Counted from the first letter of the stretch, positions 53,716-63,961 are shown. The stretch is DNA of 64,000 nucleotides from Massilia kyonggiensis (GCF_024756235.1 NZ_JANUGY010000016.1:43888-107887), one strand, 5' to 3'. The notes: generated by a model from the sequence alone, not told the origin. A program made the numbers and translations.

Positions 53716-54363
53716 TCAGGCGGCGTCCCAGATCACGAAGCGGACCGGGGTGGGGTTGTAGGCATTGCACGGGTTGTTCAGCTGCGGGCAGTTCGACACG
53801 AGCACCAGCACGTCCATCTCGGCGCGCAGCTCGACGTACTTGCCCGGCGCGGACAGGCCGTCCTCGAACGACAGGCCGCCGCCTTCCGTCACCGGCACGT
53901 TCATGAAGAAGTTCACGTTGGGGACGAGGTCGCGCTTGTCCATGCCGATGTCCGCGCCGGCGAGGGCGAGTAAATAATTGTCGCGGCAGCTGTGCATGAA
54001 TTTTTTCTGCAGCGCGTAGCGCACTGTGTTGCTCTCGGCCGCGCAGGCGCCGCCCAGCGTGTCGTGGCGGCCGCACGTGTCGGCCACGATCGAAAGGAGT
54101 GCCCGGCCGCGGTTCGAATACAGCACGGAGCCGGCCGACAGGTAGATGCCGCCCTGGCGCTGCAGCGTGTCGGTGACGCTGTAGCTTTCGGCCGTGTCGG
54201 CGGCGTTGTAGAAGATCGTGTCCACGGCCTGGTTGCCTTCCAGGTCGACGATGCGCAGCGTCTGGCCGCGTTTGACTTCGTGCAGCCACGGTTCGCCGGC
54301 CGGCAGGTCGTGGATGGCCAGGGCGGCGGCGGGATCGAGCGTGCTTGCGCGCAGGGTGTGCAT
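53716..54363 (-). CDS. Carboxyguanidine deiminase subunit (UAAP2-like, DUF1989)
   Basis: A DUF1989 protein of 215 residues, formerly called urea carboxylase-associated protein 2. Such pairs form carboxyguanidine deiminase (CgdAB), which converts the carboxylase product to allophanate and ammonia. Visible conserved blocks are HEVKRGQTLRIVDLEGNQAV (about 28-47), CGRHDTLGGACA and the closing NPCNAYNPTPVRFVIWD. It lies between the other subunit gene (10-base gap) and the carboxylase gene (9-base gap). Which subunit corresponds to CgdA or CgdB is not assigned here. Confidence 0.9.
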   Translation of the reverse strand: MHTLRASTLDPAAALAIHDLPAGEPWLHEVKRGQTLRIVDLEGNQAVDTIFYNAADTAESYSVTDTLQRQGGIYLSAGSVLYSNRGRALLSIVADTCGRHDTLGGACAAESNTVRYALQKKFMHSCRDNYLLALAGADIGMDKRDLVPNVNFFMNVPVTEGGGLSFEDGLSAPGKYVELRAEMDVLVLVSNCPQLNNPCNAYNPTPVRFVIWDAA

Positions 54364-54373
54364 GACGGTCTCC

Positions 54374-55129
54374 TCAGCGGTAAATCAGTTCGGTGTTATG
54401 AAAGCCGCGGCCGTTCTCGGCGCACGACAGGCGGCAGACGTCGTCGTCGCCGGCCGTGCCGGAATCCCAGGCCACGATGGCGACCTTGCCCGGCGCGTAC
54501 TCCGGCCTCGGATCGAGCGGGTGCGGCGCGGTGGAGACGAGCACCAGCGTGTCCATCTCGAAGCGCAGTTCGACGAAGTCGCCGGGCTTTGCGTGGTTCT
54601 CGGAGAAGCGGAAGCGCCCGTCCGTGTCGACGGCCACCTTGGAAAACAGGTTCACGTTCGGCACGAGGTCGCGCAGGCCCAGGCCCCATTTGCCCATCTC
54701 GACGAGCAGGCTGTCCTTGCCGTTGCGGTGCATGGCGTTGCGGTGTTCCTGGTAGCGCTTGACGCCGTGGCGGCGGGCGATGCCTTCCGCATCCGAAAGG
54801 CCGCACAGCGGGTCGTGCCAGCCCACCGTGTCGCGCGGGATCGACGCGAGGATGCGGCCCATGTCCGAGTACAGGACGTGGCCCGCGGTCAGGTGCGCCG
54901 TGTGCTGGGCCTTCAGCGTGTCCGGCACGTTCAGGCGCTCCATGCGCTCGTCGGCGCGATACAGCAGCACGGACGCGTTGGCGCCGGCTTCCACCGCGAT
55001 GAAGCGCAGCGTGGTGCCGCGCCGTACGCGGTACGACCAGTGCGCGCCGCCGGGGAAGCGTTCGGTCCACAGCACGCGGGCCCGGTCCAGGTCCGGTGCC
55101 AGTTCGATAGTGTGTTCGGTGAGGGTCAT
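54374..55129 (-). CDS. Carboxyguanidine deiminase subunit (UAAP1-like, DUF1989)
   Basis: A DUF1989 protein of 251 residues, homologous to the next gene product and formerly urea carboxylase-associated protein 1. It shows the same fold markers: WSYRVRRGTTLRFIAVEAGA, GWHDPLCGLSDAEGIAR and the closing KVAIVAWDSG. With its partner it should form carboxyguanidine deiminase. The C-terminal CRLSCAENGRGFHNTELIYR tail matches the family. It lies ten bases after the ABC ATPase gene. Cytoplasmic. Confidence 0.9.
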   Translation of the reverse strand: MTLTEHTIELAPDLDRARVLWTERFPGGAHWSYRVRRGTTLRFIAVEAGANASVLLYRADERMERLNVPDTLKAQHTAHLTAGHVLYSDMGRILASIPRDTVGWHDPLCGLSDAEGIARRHGVKRYQEHRNAMHRNGKDSLLVEMGKWGLGLRDLVPNVNLFSKVAVDTDGRFRFSENHAKPGDFVELRFEMDTLVLVSTAPHPLDPRPEYAPGKVAIVAWDSGTAGDDDVCRLSCAENGRGFHNTELIYR

Positions 55130-55139
55130 GGTGGCTCCG

Positions 55140-55967
55140 TCAGGTCGTACGGGTGAGTTTTTCGAGCTGTTCCAGGTCGGTCTTGACGCCGGACGTCTCG
55201 CGGATGCGGTTCAGGATCCGGCGCTTCAGCGCGGAGAATTCGGGCGCCAGCTTCAGGTCCTGCGTGCGGTGCGCGCCGAACGGCACGTCGACGATCGAAT
55301 CGATGCGGCCCGGCCGCGGCGCCATCACGACGATGCGTTCGCCCAGGTAGATCGCTTCCTCGACGTCGTGCGTGACGAACACGATGGTGGTCTTCTCCAG
55401 GTGGTGGACGTGGCGGATCAGGTCGTGCATCACTTCGCGCGTCTGCGCGTCGAGCGCGCCGAACGGCTCGTCCATCAGCAGCACGTCGGGCCGCGCCATC
55501 AGGGCCCGCGCGATCGCCACGCGCTGCTGCATGCCGCCCGAGAGCTCCGCCGGATACGCATGCGCCACGTGGGCGAGGCCCATCAGGCCGATGAGGGCGT
55601 CGGCGCGGCCGGATGCGATTTCGACGTCGCTCGACGTGGCGGCGGCGTGGTGCGCGAGACGGCGGCAGAAGCGGATGTTGTCTTTCACCGTCAGCCATGG
55701 ATACAGGCTGTAGCTCTGGAAGACCATGGCGCGGTCGGCGCCGGGGCCGTCGACGTCGCGGCCGTTGCAGACGATGCTGCCCTGTTCGTATTCCTCCAGG
55801 CCGCAGATCGTGCGCAGCAGCGTGGACTTGCCGCAGCCCGACGCGCCGACGAGGGTCACGAATTCGCCGGCGGCGACGTCGAGGTCCACGTGCTGCAGCG
55901 CGAGCGTGCGCCGGGCCCCGCGGCCATAGTGTTTGTACAGGCCGCGTACGGCAATCTTGGGTGTCAT
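55140..55967 (-). CDS. ABC transporter ATPase (TauB/SsuB/NrtD-like)
   Basis: ATPase of 275 residues: Walker A GASGCGKST, Q-loop MVFQSYSLYPW, signature LSGGMQQRVAIARAL, Walker B VLLMDEPFGALD, and H-loop FVTHDVEEA. It groups with nitrate/sulfonate/taurine importers. In guanidine-I riboswitch operons this type of transporter is taken to import guanidine. Its gap to the permease gene is three bases. Confidence 0.94.
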   Translation of the reverse strand: MTPKIAVRGLYKHYGRGARRTLALQHVDLDVAAGEFVTLVGASGCGKSTLLRTICGLEEYEQGSIVCNGRDVDGPGADRAMVFQSYSLYPWLTVKDNIRFCRRLAHHAAATSSDVEIASGRADALIGLMGLAHVAHAYPAELSGGMQQRVAIARALMARPDVLLMDEPFGALDAQTREVMHDLIRHVHHLEKTTIVFVTHDVEEAIYLGERIVVMAPRPGRIDSIVDVPFGAHRTQDLKLAPEFSALKRRILNRIRETSGVKTDLEQLEKLTRTT

Positions 55968-55970
55968 GGT

Positions 55971-56807
55971 TCAGCCTCGCAGGTGATGCCAGGGAAAGCA
56001 GCGCTTGTGCAGCCAGCGGAACGCCTGGTCCGTGAGCAGGCCCACGAGCCCGATCAGCAGGATGCCGGCGAAGATCTTGTCGGTCTGCAGGAAGCGCTGC
56101 GCCTTCAGGATCGCGTAGCCCAGGCCCGAATTCGCGGCCACCAGTTCGGCCACGACGAGATACGTCCAGGCCACGCACATCGTGCCGCGCAGCGTGGTCA
56201 GGATGGCGGGGCGCGCGGCCGGGATCAGCACGTACTTGATGATCTCCTCGTTCGTCGCGCCCATCGTGCGCGCCGCTTCGATCGGCGCATCCGGCACGCG
56301 CGCCACGTCGGCGGCGACGAGCAGCAGCATCTGGAAGAACACGCCGACCCAGATCACGGCAACCTTCGCGCTCTCCTCGATGCCGACCCACAGCATGATC
56401 AGGGGGATGAACGCGACGGCCGGCAGGTAGCGGGTGAATTCCGTCAGCGGTTCGAGGAAGGCGCGCACCGGCGCATACGTCCCGACCAGCACGCCGAGCG
56501 GCACGGCGACGAGGGTCGCGACGCAGAAGCCGCCCAGTACGCGGCCGATGCTGACGATGACGTCGCCCAGCAGGTCGCCGTCGCGGTACCACTCGCCCAG
56601 CTGGGCCAGCACCTGCCACGGCGGCGGCAGGAACACGGGATCGGCCCAGCCGTTCAGCGAGACGAGGATCCACGCCGCCAGCGGCAGCACGAAGCCGGCG
56701 ACGGCCAGTGCGAGCGCGCTGCGGCGGCGCAGGTCGCCGCGCACGTCCCAGGGCGAACGGCGGTTGCGCACGGCCGCGCGGTCGGGGGGAGGCAAGTCGT
56801 CGCGCAT
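55971..56807 (-). CDS. ABC transporter permease (TauC/SsuC-like)
   Basis: Inner-membrane permease of 278 residues with about six helices. The EAA loop is EAARTMGATNEEIIKYVLIP, the coupling segment for the ATPase. The N-terminal 25 residues are polar and basic (DDLPPPDRAAVRNRRSPWD), as in many SsuC-like permeases. It is three bases from both neighbours in the transporter set and belongs to the guanidine operon. Confidence 0.94.
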   Translation of the reverse strand: MRDDLPPPDRAAVRNRRSPWDVRGDLRRRSALALAVAGFVLPLAAWILVSLNGWADPVFLPPPWQVLAQLGEWYRDGDLLGDVIVSIGRVLGGFCVATLVAVPLGVLVGTYAPVRAFLEPLTEFTRYLPAVAFIPLIMLWVGIEESAKVAVIWVGVFFQMLLLVAADVARVPDAPIEAARTMGATNEEIIKYVLIPAARPAILTTLRGTMCVAWTYLVVAELVAANSGLGYAILKAQRFLQTDKIFAGILLIGLVGLLTDQAFRWLHKRCFPWHHLRG

Positions 56808-56810
56808 GGC

Positions 56811-57812
56811 TTACTTCTTGAGGGCGTCGGCCAGCAGCGAGGCGTCGATGCCGGCGGCGTAGTCGACCGGGCCGGCGATCAGCTTGTTCGTGCTGAGGAA
56901 TTTGTGGATCTCGGGGCCGGCCGCGACGAGCGACTGCGGCTTGCCGGCATCGAGCGCGGCCTGGTTGTCGGCGCGGTCGAAGAAGCGCGTGCCCGGCAGG
57001 AAGACCTTGTACTCGGCCGGCTTGATGCCGACGATCTTGGCCATGATCTGCACCGCCTCGTCCGGATGGTCGTGGATGAAGGCCTGCGTGTCGAACCACG
57101 CCTGGATCATGCCGACGAGGTCCTGGCGCTTGGTCTTGTCGCGCAGGGCCTTGCCGTGGGCGACGAGCAGGTCGGGCACGAGGCCCGGCATGTCGCGTGA
57201 CGTGAACAGCGCATGGCCCTTGCCGCTCGCCTGGATCTTGTTGACCCACGGGTTCCACACGACGGCGGCGTCCACGCGGCCGGCCACGAACGCGGCGGCC
57301 GCATCGCCGGCGGACAGGTTGACGACCTTGACGTCGTTCATGCTCATGCCGTTGCGGGCCAGCGCGGTGGCCAGCACGAAGTGCGAAATGCTGAACTGTT
57401 CCAGCGCCACCGTGCGGCCCTTCAGGTCCGCGAACGACTTGATCTTCGGGCCGACCATCAGCGCGTCGTTGCCGGCCGAGTTGTCGTTGACCAGCACGGC
57501 CTTGACGTCGACCTTCTTCGCCAGCGGCGTCATGGTGTCCGACCACGTCTGCGCATTGGCATCGAGCTGGCCGGCCGACAGCGCGGCGACGGAGTCCGTG
57601 TAATTACCGAACCAGACCAGCTTGACGTTGGCGCCGTGCCGCTTGAAGAACCCCTTCTGGTCCGCGACGTACCAGGCCACCCAGCCCGGCCAGTCGGACA
57701 GGCCGACCTTGACCTCGGCGTGCGCGGGCCCGGCGGCCGACAGCGCCGCGCACAGGGCGAGGACCGTTGCGATGGAACTGCGAAGGATGCGGTGGTGCTG
57801 GAAGAAACGCAT
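56811..57812 (-). CDS. ABC transporter substrate-binding protein, probable guanidine importer
   Basis: Periplasmic binding protein of 333 residues of the NMT1/THI5-like, nitrate/sulfonate/taurine type. ATG 57812 has GGAG upstream and gives a signal peptide (SSIATVLALCAALSAAGPAHA). The mature protein starts EVKVGLSDWPGWVAWYVADQ, typical of the binding proteins in urea carboxylase-type operons. The first coding gene after the riboswitch. Specificity for guanidine is inferred from the riboswitch, not from visible pocket residues. Confidence 0.93.
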   Translation of the reverse strand: MRFFQHHRILRSSIATVLALCAALSAAGPAHAEVKVGLSDWPGWVAWYVADQKGFFKRHGANVKLVWFGNYTDSVAALSAGQLDANAQTWSDTMTPLAKKVDVKAVLVNDNSAGNDALMVGPKIKSFADLKGRTVALEQFSISHFVLATALARNGMSMNDVKVVNLSAGDAAAAFVAGRVDAAVVWNPWVNKIQASGKGHALFTSRDMPGLVPDLLVAHGKALRDKTKRQDLVGMIQAWFDTQAFIHDHPDEAVQIMAKIVGIKPAEYKVFLPGTRFFDRADNQAALDAGKPQSLVAAGPEIHKFLSTNKLIAGPVDYAAGIDASLLADALKK

Positions 57813-57833
57813 GATGGAGCTCCCGAAGTGGAT

Positions 57834-57874
57834 AAAAACGAGAGGCAAGCGATTGCGGCGCAATCGTCCTCCCG
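57834..57874 (-). terminator. Intrinsic terminator of the guanidine riboswitch
   Basis: On the minus strand CGGGAGG (57874-57868) can pair with CCTCTCG (57845-57839), one G-U pair, enclosing the small hairpin CGATTGC-GCC-GCAATCG; five U follow at once (57838-57834). The CGGGAGG arm is part of the aptamer's conserved 3' end, so ligand binding would block the terminator. This is the layout of a transcription-activating switch. Confidence 0.75.
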
Positions 57875-57970
57875 GGCTTTTATCCCTCCGTGTAGCTCCT
57901 TGCCGCGTGGCGGCGGGGAACCGGCAGCTCTCGGACCAGCACCGCTCGCGCGGTCGGAACCCTAGCCACC
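57867..57970 (-). promoter_or_regulatory. Guanidine-I (ykkC) riboswitch
   Basis: Read on the minus strand, the conserved ykkC blocks occur in order: CTAGGGTTCCG (about 57966), the variable GC-rich stem, CTGGTCCGAGAG (57939-57928), ACACGGAGGGATAAAAGCCC (57893-57874 region) and GGGAGG at the 3' end. These are the ligand-binding and helix-closing segments of the guanidine-I aptamer, which senses free guanidinium. It lies 55 bases upstream of the binding-protein ATG, with an overlapping terminator between. It predicts that the whole minus-strand operon down to atzF is induced by guanidine. Confidence 0.9.
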
Positions 57971-58337
57971 TTCTTAGAGATGTGCGCGATGCCGACACCG
58001 GCCCACCTCTCGTTACCGCTTCGATTTGCAAGAACGGTGCCAGCCGGGGCCGGCCGGGCTTTGCCTGTGTACGGGCAGCGGGTGCACGTTCGCGATGCGC
58101 CGCGGCGGTGCGTCCGTGCGCCGATCTGGTGCGTTTCTCGCGCAGTCAGCGCGCCATCGCCGCCGACGCGGGCGGGCATCGACCTTGCATGGGATGGATC
58201 ACGATCACGCAGCGGAGCGCCGATGTCCACCTTTGCCAGCACCTTATGCCGCCGTCTCGCCCGGCTCGCCTGGGCGTTCCTGTACCTGCTGGCCTCGCAG
58301 CCCGCGCACCGCTATCCGTGGATCGCACGCCCCGGAA
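57971..58337. other. Intergenic region upstream of the guanidine riboswitch
   Basis: About 370 bases between the riboswitch and repeat C. It must hold the promoter of the guanidine operon on the minus strand, but I could not assign a clear -35/-10 pair. It also contains the start of a small plus-strand frame (58223) described separately. Several GC-rich complementary tracts are present, with no recognised RNA family. Confidence 0.5.
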
Positions 58338-58372
58338 AAATTCGGGGTCAGAGCACATTTTTCGATCAGTGA
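58223..58372 (+). CDS. Possible small hydrophobic protein ending inside a repeat
   Basis: An open frame of 49 codons. ATG 58223 has GCGGAG about seven bases upstream, a plausible ribosome site. The product has a basic N-terminus and one hydrophobic stretch (LARLAWAFLYLLAS), like a small membrane protein. The last dozen residues (KIRGQSTFFDQ) are encoded by the left arm of repeat C, so the original 3' end may have been replaced. It could be a gene remnant or chance. Confidence 0.3.
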   Translation: MSTFASTLCRRLARLAWAFLYLLASQPAHRYPWIARPGKIRGQSTFFDQ

Positions 58373-58465
58373 TCAGCCAGTTGGCCGGAGCTGGCAGCGC
58401 ATTCCGCGAACATGCTGGCGATTTGCCAGCAGCCGCGAAAATTAATGTGCTCTGACCCCGAATTT
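58338..58465. repeat. Palindromic repeat, copy C (GGGGTCAGAGCACATT family)
   Basis: AAATTCGGGGTCAGAGCACA starts the left arm at 58338; the 22-base arm ends at 58359 and its exact reverse complement lies at 58444-58465. The 84-base interior is unrelated to that of copies A and B. The right arm overlaps the stop codon (58464-58466) of the minus-strand phosphoethanolamine transferase gene by two bases. Confidence 0.85.
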
Positions 58466-60320
58466 ACTCGCGCGGGAGGGGTTTGCCCTTGGCGATCACT
58501 TCGTGGCAGTCGCCCTTGATGGTGGCGTTGTCGTAGTCGGTCCAGCCGTAGCTGTCGACGTAGCGCTTGTGCTGCTTGAAGGCGGCGTTCACGAAGCTCC
58601 ATTCCAGGCGCTCGTCCGGGTAGCGCACGTCGCCCAGGTCGAGCAGGGTGTGGAACATGTTTTCGGTCGCCAGCTTCGCCTTGCGGTGGCGGCGCAGTTG
58701 CGTGACCTTGTCCGGGAAGCGCTCCGCGTAAGCGTCCGAATACCAGGCGAACGCGGGGACGTGGAATTCGTATTGCGTGTTGTGGCCGTGGAAGGCGAGG
58801 CGGCAGCTGTTGTCGTACAGCGTCTGGCCGTGGTCGGCCACGTACAGCATCGCGGCCGGCTTGTCGGCTTCCTTCAGCGTGCCGATCACGTGGTCGAGGA
58901 ACCAGTCCGTGTACAGGATCGAGCTGTCGTAGCTGTTGTTCAGCTTGTCCTTGATCCTGATGTCCGTGTAGACGGGCTTGTCGATGCCGTACAGCGACGG
59001 CAGCCATTTGTCGAACTGCTTCGGGTAGCGGTGGCTGTAGTTCCAGTGGCTGCCCAGCGTGTGCAACACGATCAGTTTTTTCGGCGCCGGATCCGCGACG
59101 GCATGCTTCAGCGGGCCGAACAGGATTTCGTCGTAATTCGAATTGTCGGTAAAACCGCCCAGGTTCAGGAAGTCGACGACGTCCGCTTCCTTCGCGAACA
59201 CGGACACGGGCGTGTCGAACTTGCCGAACGAGATCTGGTTCGACAGCCAGAACGTTTTATAGCCCGCTTCCTTGAACGCGGTGAGGAAGGATTTTTCCGA
59301 GAAGCCGTCCTTGAGGCTTTGCGTGGCCGGCTTGCGCGAGATGATGACGGGGACGGAGAGGCGCGTGGCCGACACGGACGTGATCACGTCGCGCAGCACC
59401 ACGAGATTGGTTTCCTGGGACAGCAGCGGGTTCGTGTCGCGGTCGTAGCCGTTCAGACTCCAGCGGTCGTAGCGCGACGATTCGCCGATCACCATCACGA
59501 TCACCTGCGGGTCGTCGTTCGGCTCGGCCAGGTGCGCGTTGAAGCGGAAGGCGGCACTTCTCCGGTTCAGGTCGGCGAGGTAGACCCGTTCCTTGTAAAA
59601 GTCGACGCCGCGCGCGGCCAGGCCGAACGGCCAGGAATGGGCGAAGGAATCCAGGTCGAACGGGAGCTTCATCCAATGCGCCAGCGGCGGCAGCGAGGCG
59701 GGGCGCGGGATGCTGGATGGGCGGGGCAGGGCGGTCTCTTCGCTGGCGGCTTCGACGCTGTCGGACGCTTTCACAAGCCGCACGGTGGCCGCTGCCGGGC
59801 CGGCACTCGCCAGCGGCGGCGGGGCGACGCCGTATTTCAGGCCGTAGGCAAAGACAAGGGCAATGACCGCCAGCACGCCCAGCACGACGGGGCGCGACAC
59901 GTCCGCCCAGTCGAGGTCGCGCGTGCGCCAGGCCGCGATCCAGCTCGTGACGAACCACGCGAGCACGCCAGCGAAGACGCCGATCAGCAGCCAGACTTTG
60001 CTGCCGAGGAATTCCATGGCCTCGGCCGGGCTCGTCTCCGCGATGATGCCGAGGTGGTGCGTGGAGATGCCCTGGCCGTAGAACGCATATAAATAGAGCT
60101 CGACGGGCAGCGCGAGGAAGGCGGGCAGCAGCAGCCAGTGGAAGTACGCCGGGCGCTTGAACACGCTCCATACGCCCAGCCAGGCCAGCAGTTCGATGCC
60201 GGCGACCTGGCCGGGATGCGACAGCGGCTGGCCGAACAGCGGCGCCACGTACGACACGCAGGACAGGAGCAGATAGGTGAGCGCGACGTACAGGTTGCGC
60301 GGGCGTAGCAAAAATGACAT
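58464..60320 (-). CDS. Phosphoethanolamine transferase-like protein (sulfatase superfamily)
   Basis: Inner-membrane enzyme of 618 residues. About five N-terminal helices (residues 10 to about 185) precede a periplasmic alkaline phosphatase-fold domain. The nucleophile region is MVIGESSRYDRWSLNGYDRD, with Ser where EptA has Thr; metal-site residues appear in VLHTLGSHWNY and VADHGQTLYD, followed by HGHNTQYEFHVPAF. Family members move phosphoethanolamine from phosphatidylethanolamine to lipid A, core sugars or glucans. The Ser nucleophile and missing Cys-rich loops resemble the EptC/CptA/OpgE branch more than EptA, so polymyxin resistance should not be assumed. A glucan or core acceptor is possible given ndvB in this window. 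Divergent from rpsL across 380 bases. Confidence 0.9.
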   Translation of the reverse strand: MSFLLRPRNLYVALTYLLLSCVSYVAPLFGQPLSHPGQVAGIELLAWLGVWSVFKRPAYFHWLLLPAFLALPVELYLYAFYGQGISTHHLGIIAETSPAEAMEFLGSKVWLLIGVFAGVLAWFVTSWIAAWRTRDLDWADVSRPVVLGVLAVIALVFAYGLKYGVAPPPLASAGPAAATVRLVKASDSVEAASEETALPRPSSIPRPASLPPLAHWMKLPFDLDSFAHSWPFGLAARGVDFYKERVYLADLNRRSAAFRFNAHLAEPNDDPQVIVMVIGESSRYDRWSLNGYDRDTNPLLSQETNLVVLRDVITSVSATRLSVPVIISRKPATQSLKDGFSEKSFLTAFKEAGYKTFWLSNQISFGKFDTPVSVFAKEADVVDFLNLGGFTDNSNYDEILFGPLKHAVADPAPKKLIVLHTLGSHWNYSHRYPKQFDKWLPSLYGIDKPVYTDIRIKDKLNNSYDSSILYTDWFLDHVIGTLKEADKPAAMLYVADHGQTLYDNSCRLAFHGHNTQYEFHVPAFAWYSDAYAERFPDKVTQLRRHRKAKLATENMFHTLLDLGDVRYPDERLEWSFVNAAFKQHKRYVDSYGWTDYDNATIKGDCHEVIAKGKPLPRE

Positions 60321-60432
60321 CGAGACGGGCGTTGTGCGGCAGGGCGTAGGCGAAGTCGGCTATTATCCGATTTTTGCCGCGGGTAACGCCATTCCCTCTG
60401 CACAACGGATGAAATCCGGCGTACACTGGTTG

Positions 60433-60448
60433 TGTCGTTATCACGACA
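60433..60448. promoter_or_regulatory. Perfect dyad in the transferase/rpsL divergent gap
   Basis: TGTCGT (60433-60438) and ACGACA (60443-60448) are perfect inverted repeats spaced by TATC. They lie about 113 bases upstream of the transferase ATG and 59 bases upstream of the rpsL -35 box, a position that fits an operator. The rest of the 380-base gap holds the rpsL promoter and leader. Confidence 0.4.
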
Positions 60449-60506
60449 TCTACTGAGCAATTACACAATCTTCCGCCGCTGTCGCGGTGCCCGGTCAGCA
60501 AGTTTG

Positions 60507-60535
60507 TTGACCCGGCTCCGCTTCAGGTCTATACT
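60507..60535 (+). promoter_or_regulatory. Sigma-70 promoter of the str operon (rpsL)
   Basis: TTGACC (60507-60512) and TATACT (60530-60535) are spaced by exactly 17 bases, a near-consensus sigma-70 promoter. Transcription should start near 60542, giving a leader of about 158 bases before rpsL. That leader has a self-complementary CCCGGG pair near 60640-60665, perhaps used in translational feedback. Confidence 0.85.
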
Positions 60536-60700
60536 CGCGAGTTCTCGAATTATTCTGCGCATGGTTTACGCATAACAGCCGCTCCCGCTGGTGAGTGGCT
60601 TTCGTCGCCTGTACGGAAAGTAGCGGGACAAGGTTTCAGCCCCCGGGAAGCAAGAACCCCGGGTCATCAACTAGTAGTCATTTTGTTGGATTTTTGAACG

Positions 60701-61084
60701 ATGCCAACCATCAATCAACTGATTCGCAAGCCGCGTGAAGCCGCGGTTGTGAAGAGCAAGTCGCCGGCACTGGAAAACTGCCCGCAAAAGCGCGGTGTCT
60801 GCACCCGTGTCTACACGACGACCCCGAAGAAGCCAAACTCGGCACTGCGTAAAGTCGCCAAAGTTCGCCTGACCAACGGTTTCGAAGTCATTTCGTACAT
60901 CGGCGGTGAAGGCCACAACCTGCAGGAACACTCGGTCGTGCTGATCCGCGGCGGCCGTGTGAAAGACTTGCCGGGTGTGCGTTACCACATGGTCCGCGGT
61001 GCACTGGATACCCAGGGCGTGAAAGACCGTAAGCAGGCCCGTTCGAAGTACGGTGCCAAGCGTGCCAAGGCTGCCAAGAAGTAA
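60701..61084 (+). CDS. rpsL: 30S ribosomal protein S12
   Basis: A protein of 127 residues, clearly S12 (PTINQLIRKPREAAVVKSK; TTTPKKPNSALRKVAKVRL; GGRVKDLPGVRYHMVRG). Lys43 and Lys88, the sites of common streptomycin-resistance changes, are both wild type, so the strain is predicted to be sensitive at this locus. The tail is slightly longer than in E. coli. First gene of the str operon, behind a strong sigma-70 promoter. Confidence 0.99.
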   Translation: MPTINQLIRKPREAAVVKSKSPALENCPQKRGVCTRVYTTTPKKPNSALRKVAKVRLTNGFEVISYIGGEGHNLQEHSVVLIRGGRVKDLPGVRYHMVRGALDTQGVKDRKQARSKYGAKRAKAAKK

Positions 61085-61211
61085 TCTTCTTGCAATCTGG
61101 GTAAATTAATATTGAGTTAGTTGAGGCGGCCGGAAGGCCGAGTAAGTGAAGGGCTTTGATGGCCTTTCGCGAGTGCTCTGAGCACTCAACTGAAGACAAA
61201 AAGGAATTGAA

Positions 61212-61682
61212 ATGCCACGTCGTCGTGAAGTACCCAAGCGCGAGATTCTGCCGGATCCGAAATTCGGCAACACCGATGTCGCCAAGTTCGTCAACGTTCT
61301 GATGCTGTCCGGTAAGAAATCGGTCGCTGAGAACATCATCTACGGTGCATTCGACTACATCCAGTCCAAATCGGGCAAGGACCCGCTGGAAGTGTTCGCA
61401 ACCGCGATCAACAACTGCAAGCCGATGGTCGAGGTGAAATCCCGCCGCGTCGGTGGCGCCAACTACCAGGTGCCGGTTGAAGTGCGTCCGGTCCGCCGTA
61501 TGGCCCTGTCTATGCGTTGGTTGCGCGAAGCCGCAAACAAGCGTAGCGAAAAATCCATGCCGCATCGCCTGGGTGGCGAGCTGATGGAAGCAGCAGAAGG
61601 CCGCGGCGGCGCGATGAAGCGTCGTGACGAAGTTCACCGTATGGCTGAAGCGAACAAGGCGTTCTCGCACTTCCGCTTCTAA
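61212..61682 (+). CDS. rpsG: 30S ribosomal protein S7
   Basis: A protein of 156 residues, the typical S7 length (PRRREVPKREILPDPKFGNT; MRWLREAANKRSEKSM). It binds the 3' domain of 16S rRNA and starts head assembly. AAGGAA lies eight bases before the ATG. The 127-base gap after rpsL contains GC hairpins (GGCCGGAAGGCC and AGTGCTCTGAGCACT), possibly an S7 autoregulatory target as known in E. coli. Confidence 0.99.
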   Translation: MPRRREVPKREILPDPKFGNTDVAKFVNVLMLSGKKSVAENIIYGAFDYIQSKSGKDPLEVFATAINNCKPMVEVKSRRVGGANYQVPVEVRPVRRMALSMRWLREAANKRSEKSMPHRLGGELMEAAEGRGGAMKRRDEVHRMAEANKAFSHFRF

Positions 61683-61754
61683 GCAAATGGCCCAATCGCT
61701 TCGGGGGCAGAACGCCTCCGGGGTGGTGCGGCCATGCAGTATCCGTTGTTCAGG

Positions 61755-61792
61755 CCGAGCTCATTTTGATCACCAGAATGCTGCTCGGTTTT
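61755..61792 (+). terminator. Hairpin with short U-tract between rpsG and fusA (attenuator candidate)
   Basis: CCGAGC (61755-61760) pairs with GCTCGG (61783-61788); an inner ATTTTG/CAGAAT stem with one G-U pair extends it, and TTTT follows at once. It looks like a partial intrinsic terminator that could lower EF-G expression relative to the ribosomal proteins. Confidence 0.5.
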
Positions 61793-61817
61793 GTCCATTC
61801 AAAAGTTAGGAAAATTT

Positions 61818-63923
<2,106 letters not shown>

Positions 63924-63933
63924 GACAGACCAA

Positions 63934-63961
63934 CAGGCCGGGTGGTACCCCATCCGGCCTG
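63934..63961 (+). repeat. Strong hairpin after fusA
   Basis: CAGGCCGG (63934-63941) and CCGGCCTG (63954-63961) pair perfectly, and inner GTGG/CCAT pairs can extend the stem to about 12 bases around TACC. No U-tract follows, so it is more likely an RNA stability or processing element between fusA and the next gene than a terminator. Confidence 0.5.

Noticed and set aside
49162..53973. A 1603-residue open frame on the plus strand opposite the guanidine carboxylase, porin and deiminase genes
   Set aside because: It spans several well-identified minus-strand genes and has no family pattern; it is a codon-bias shadow.
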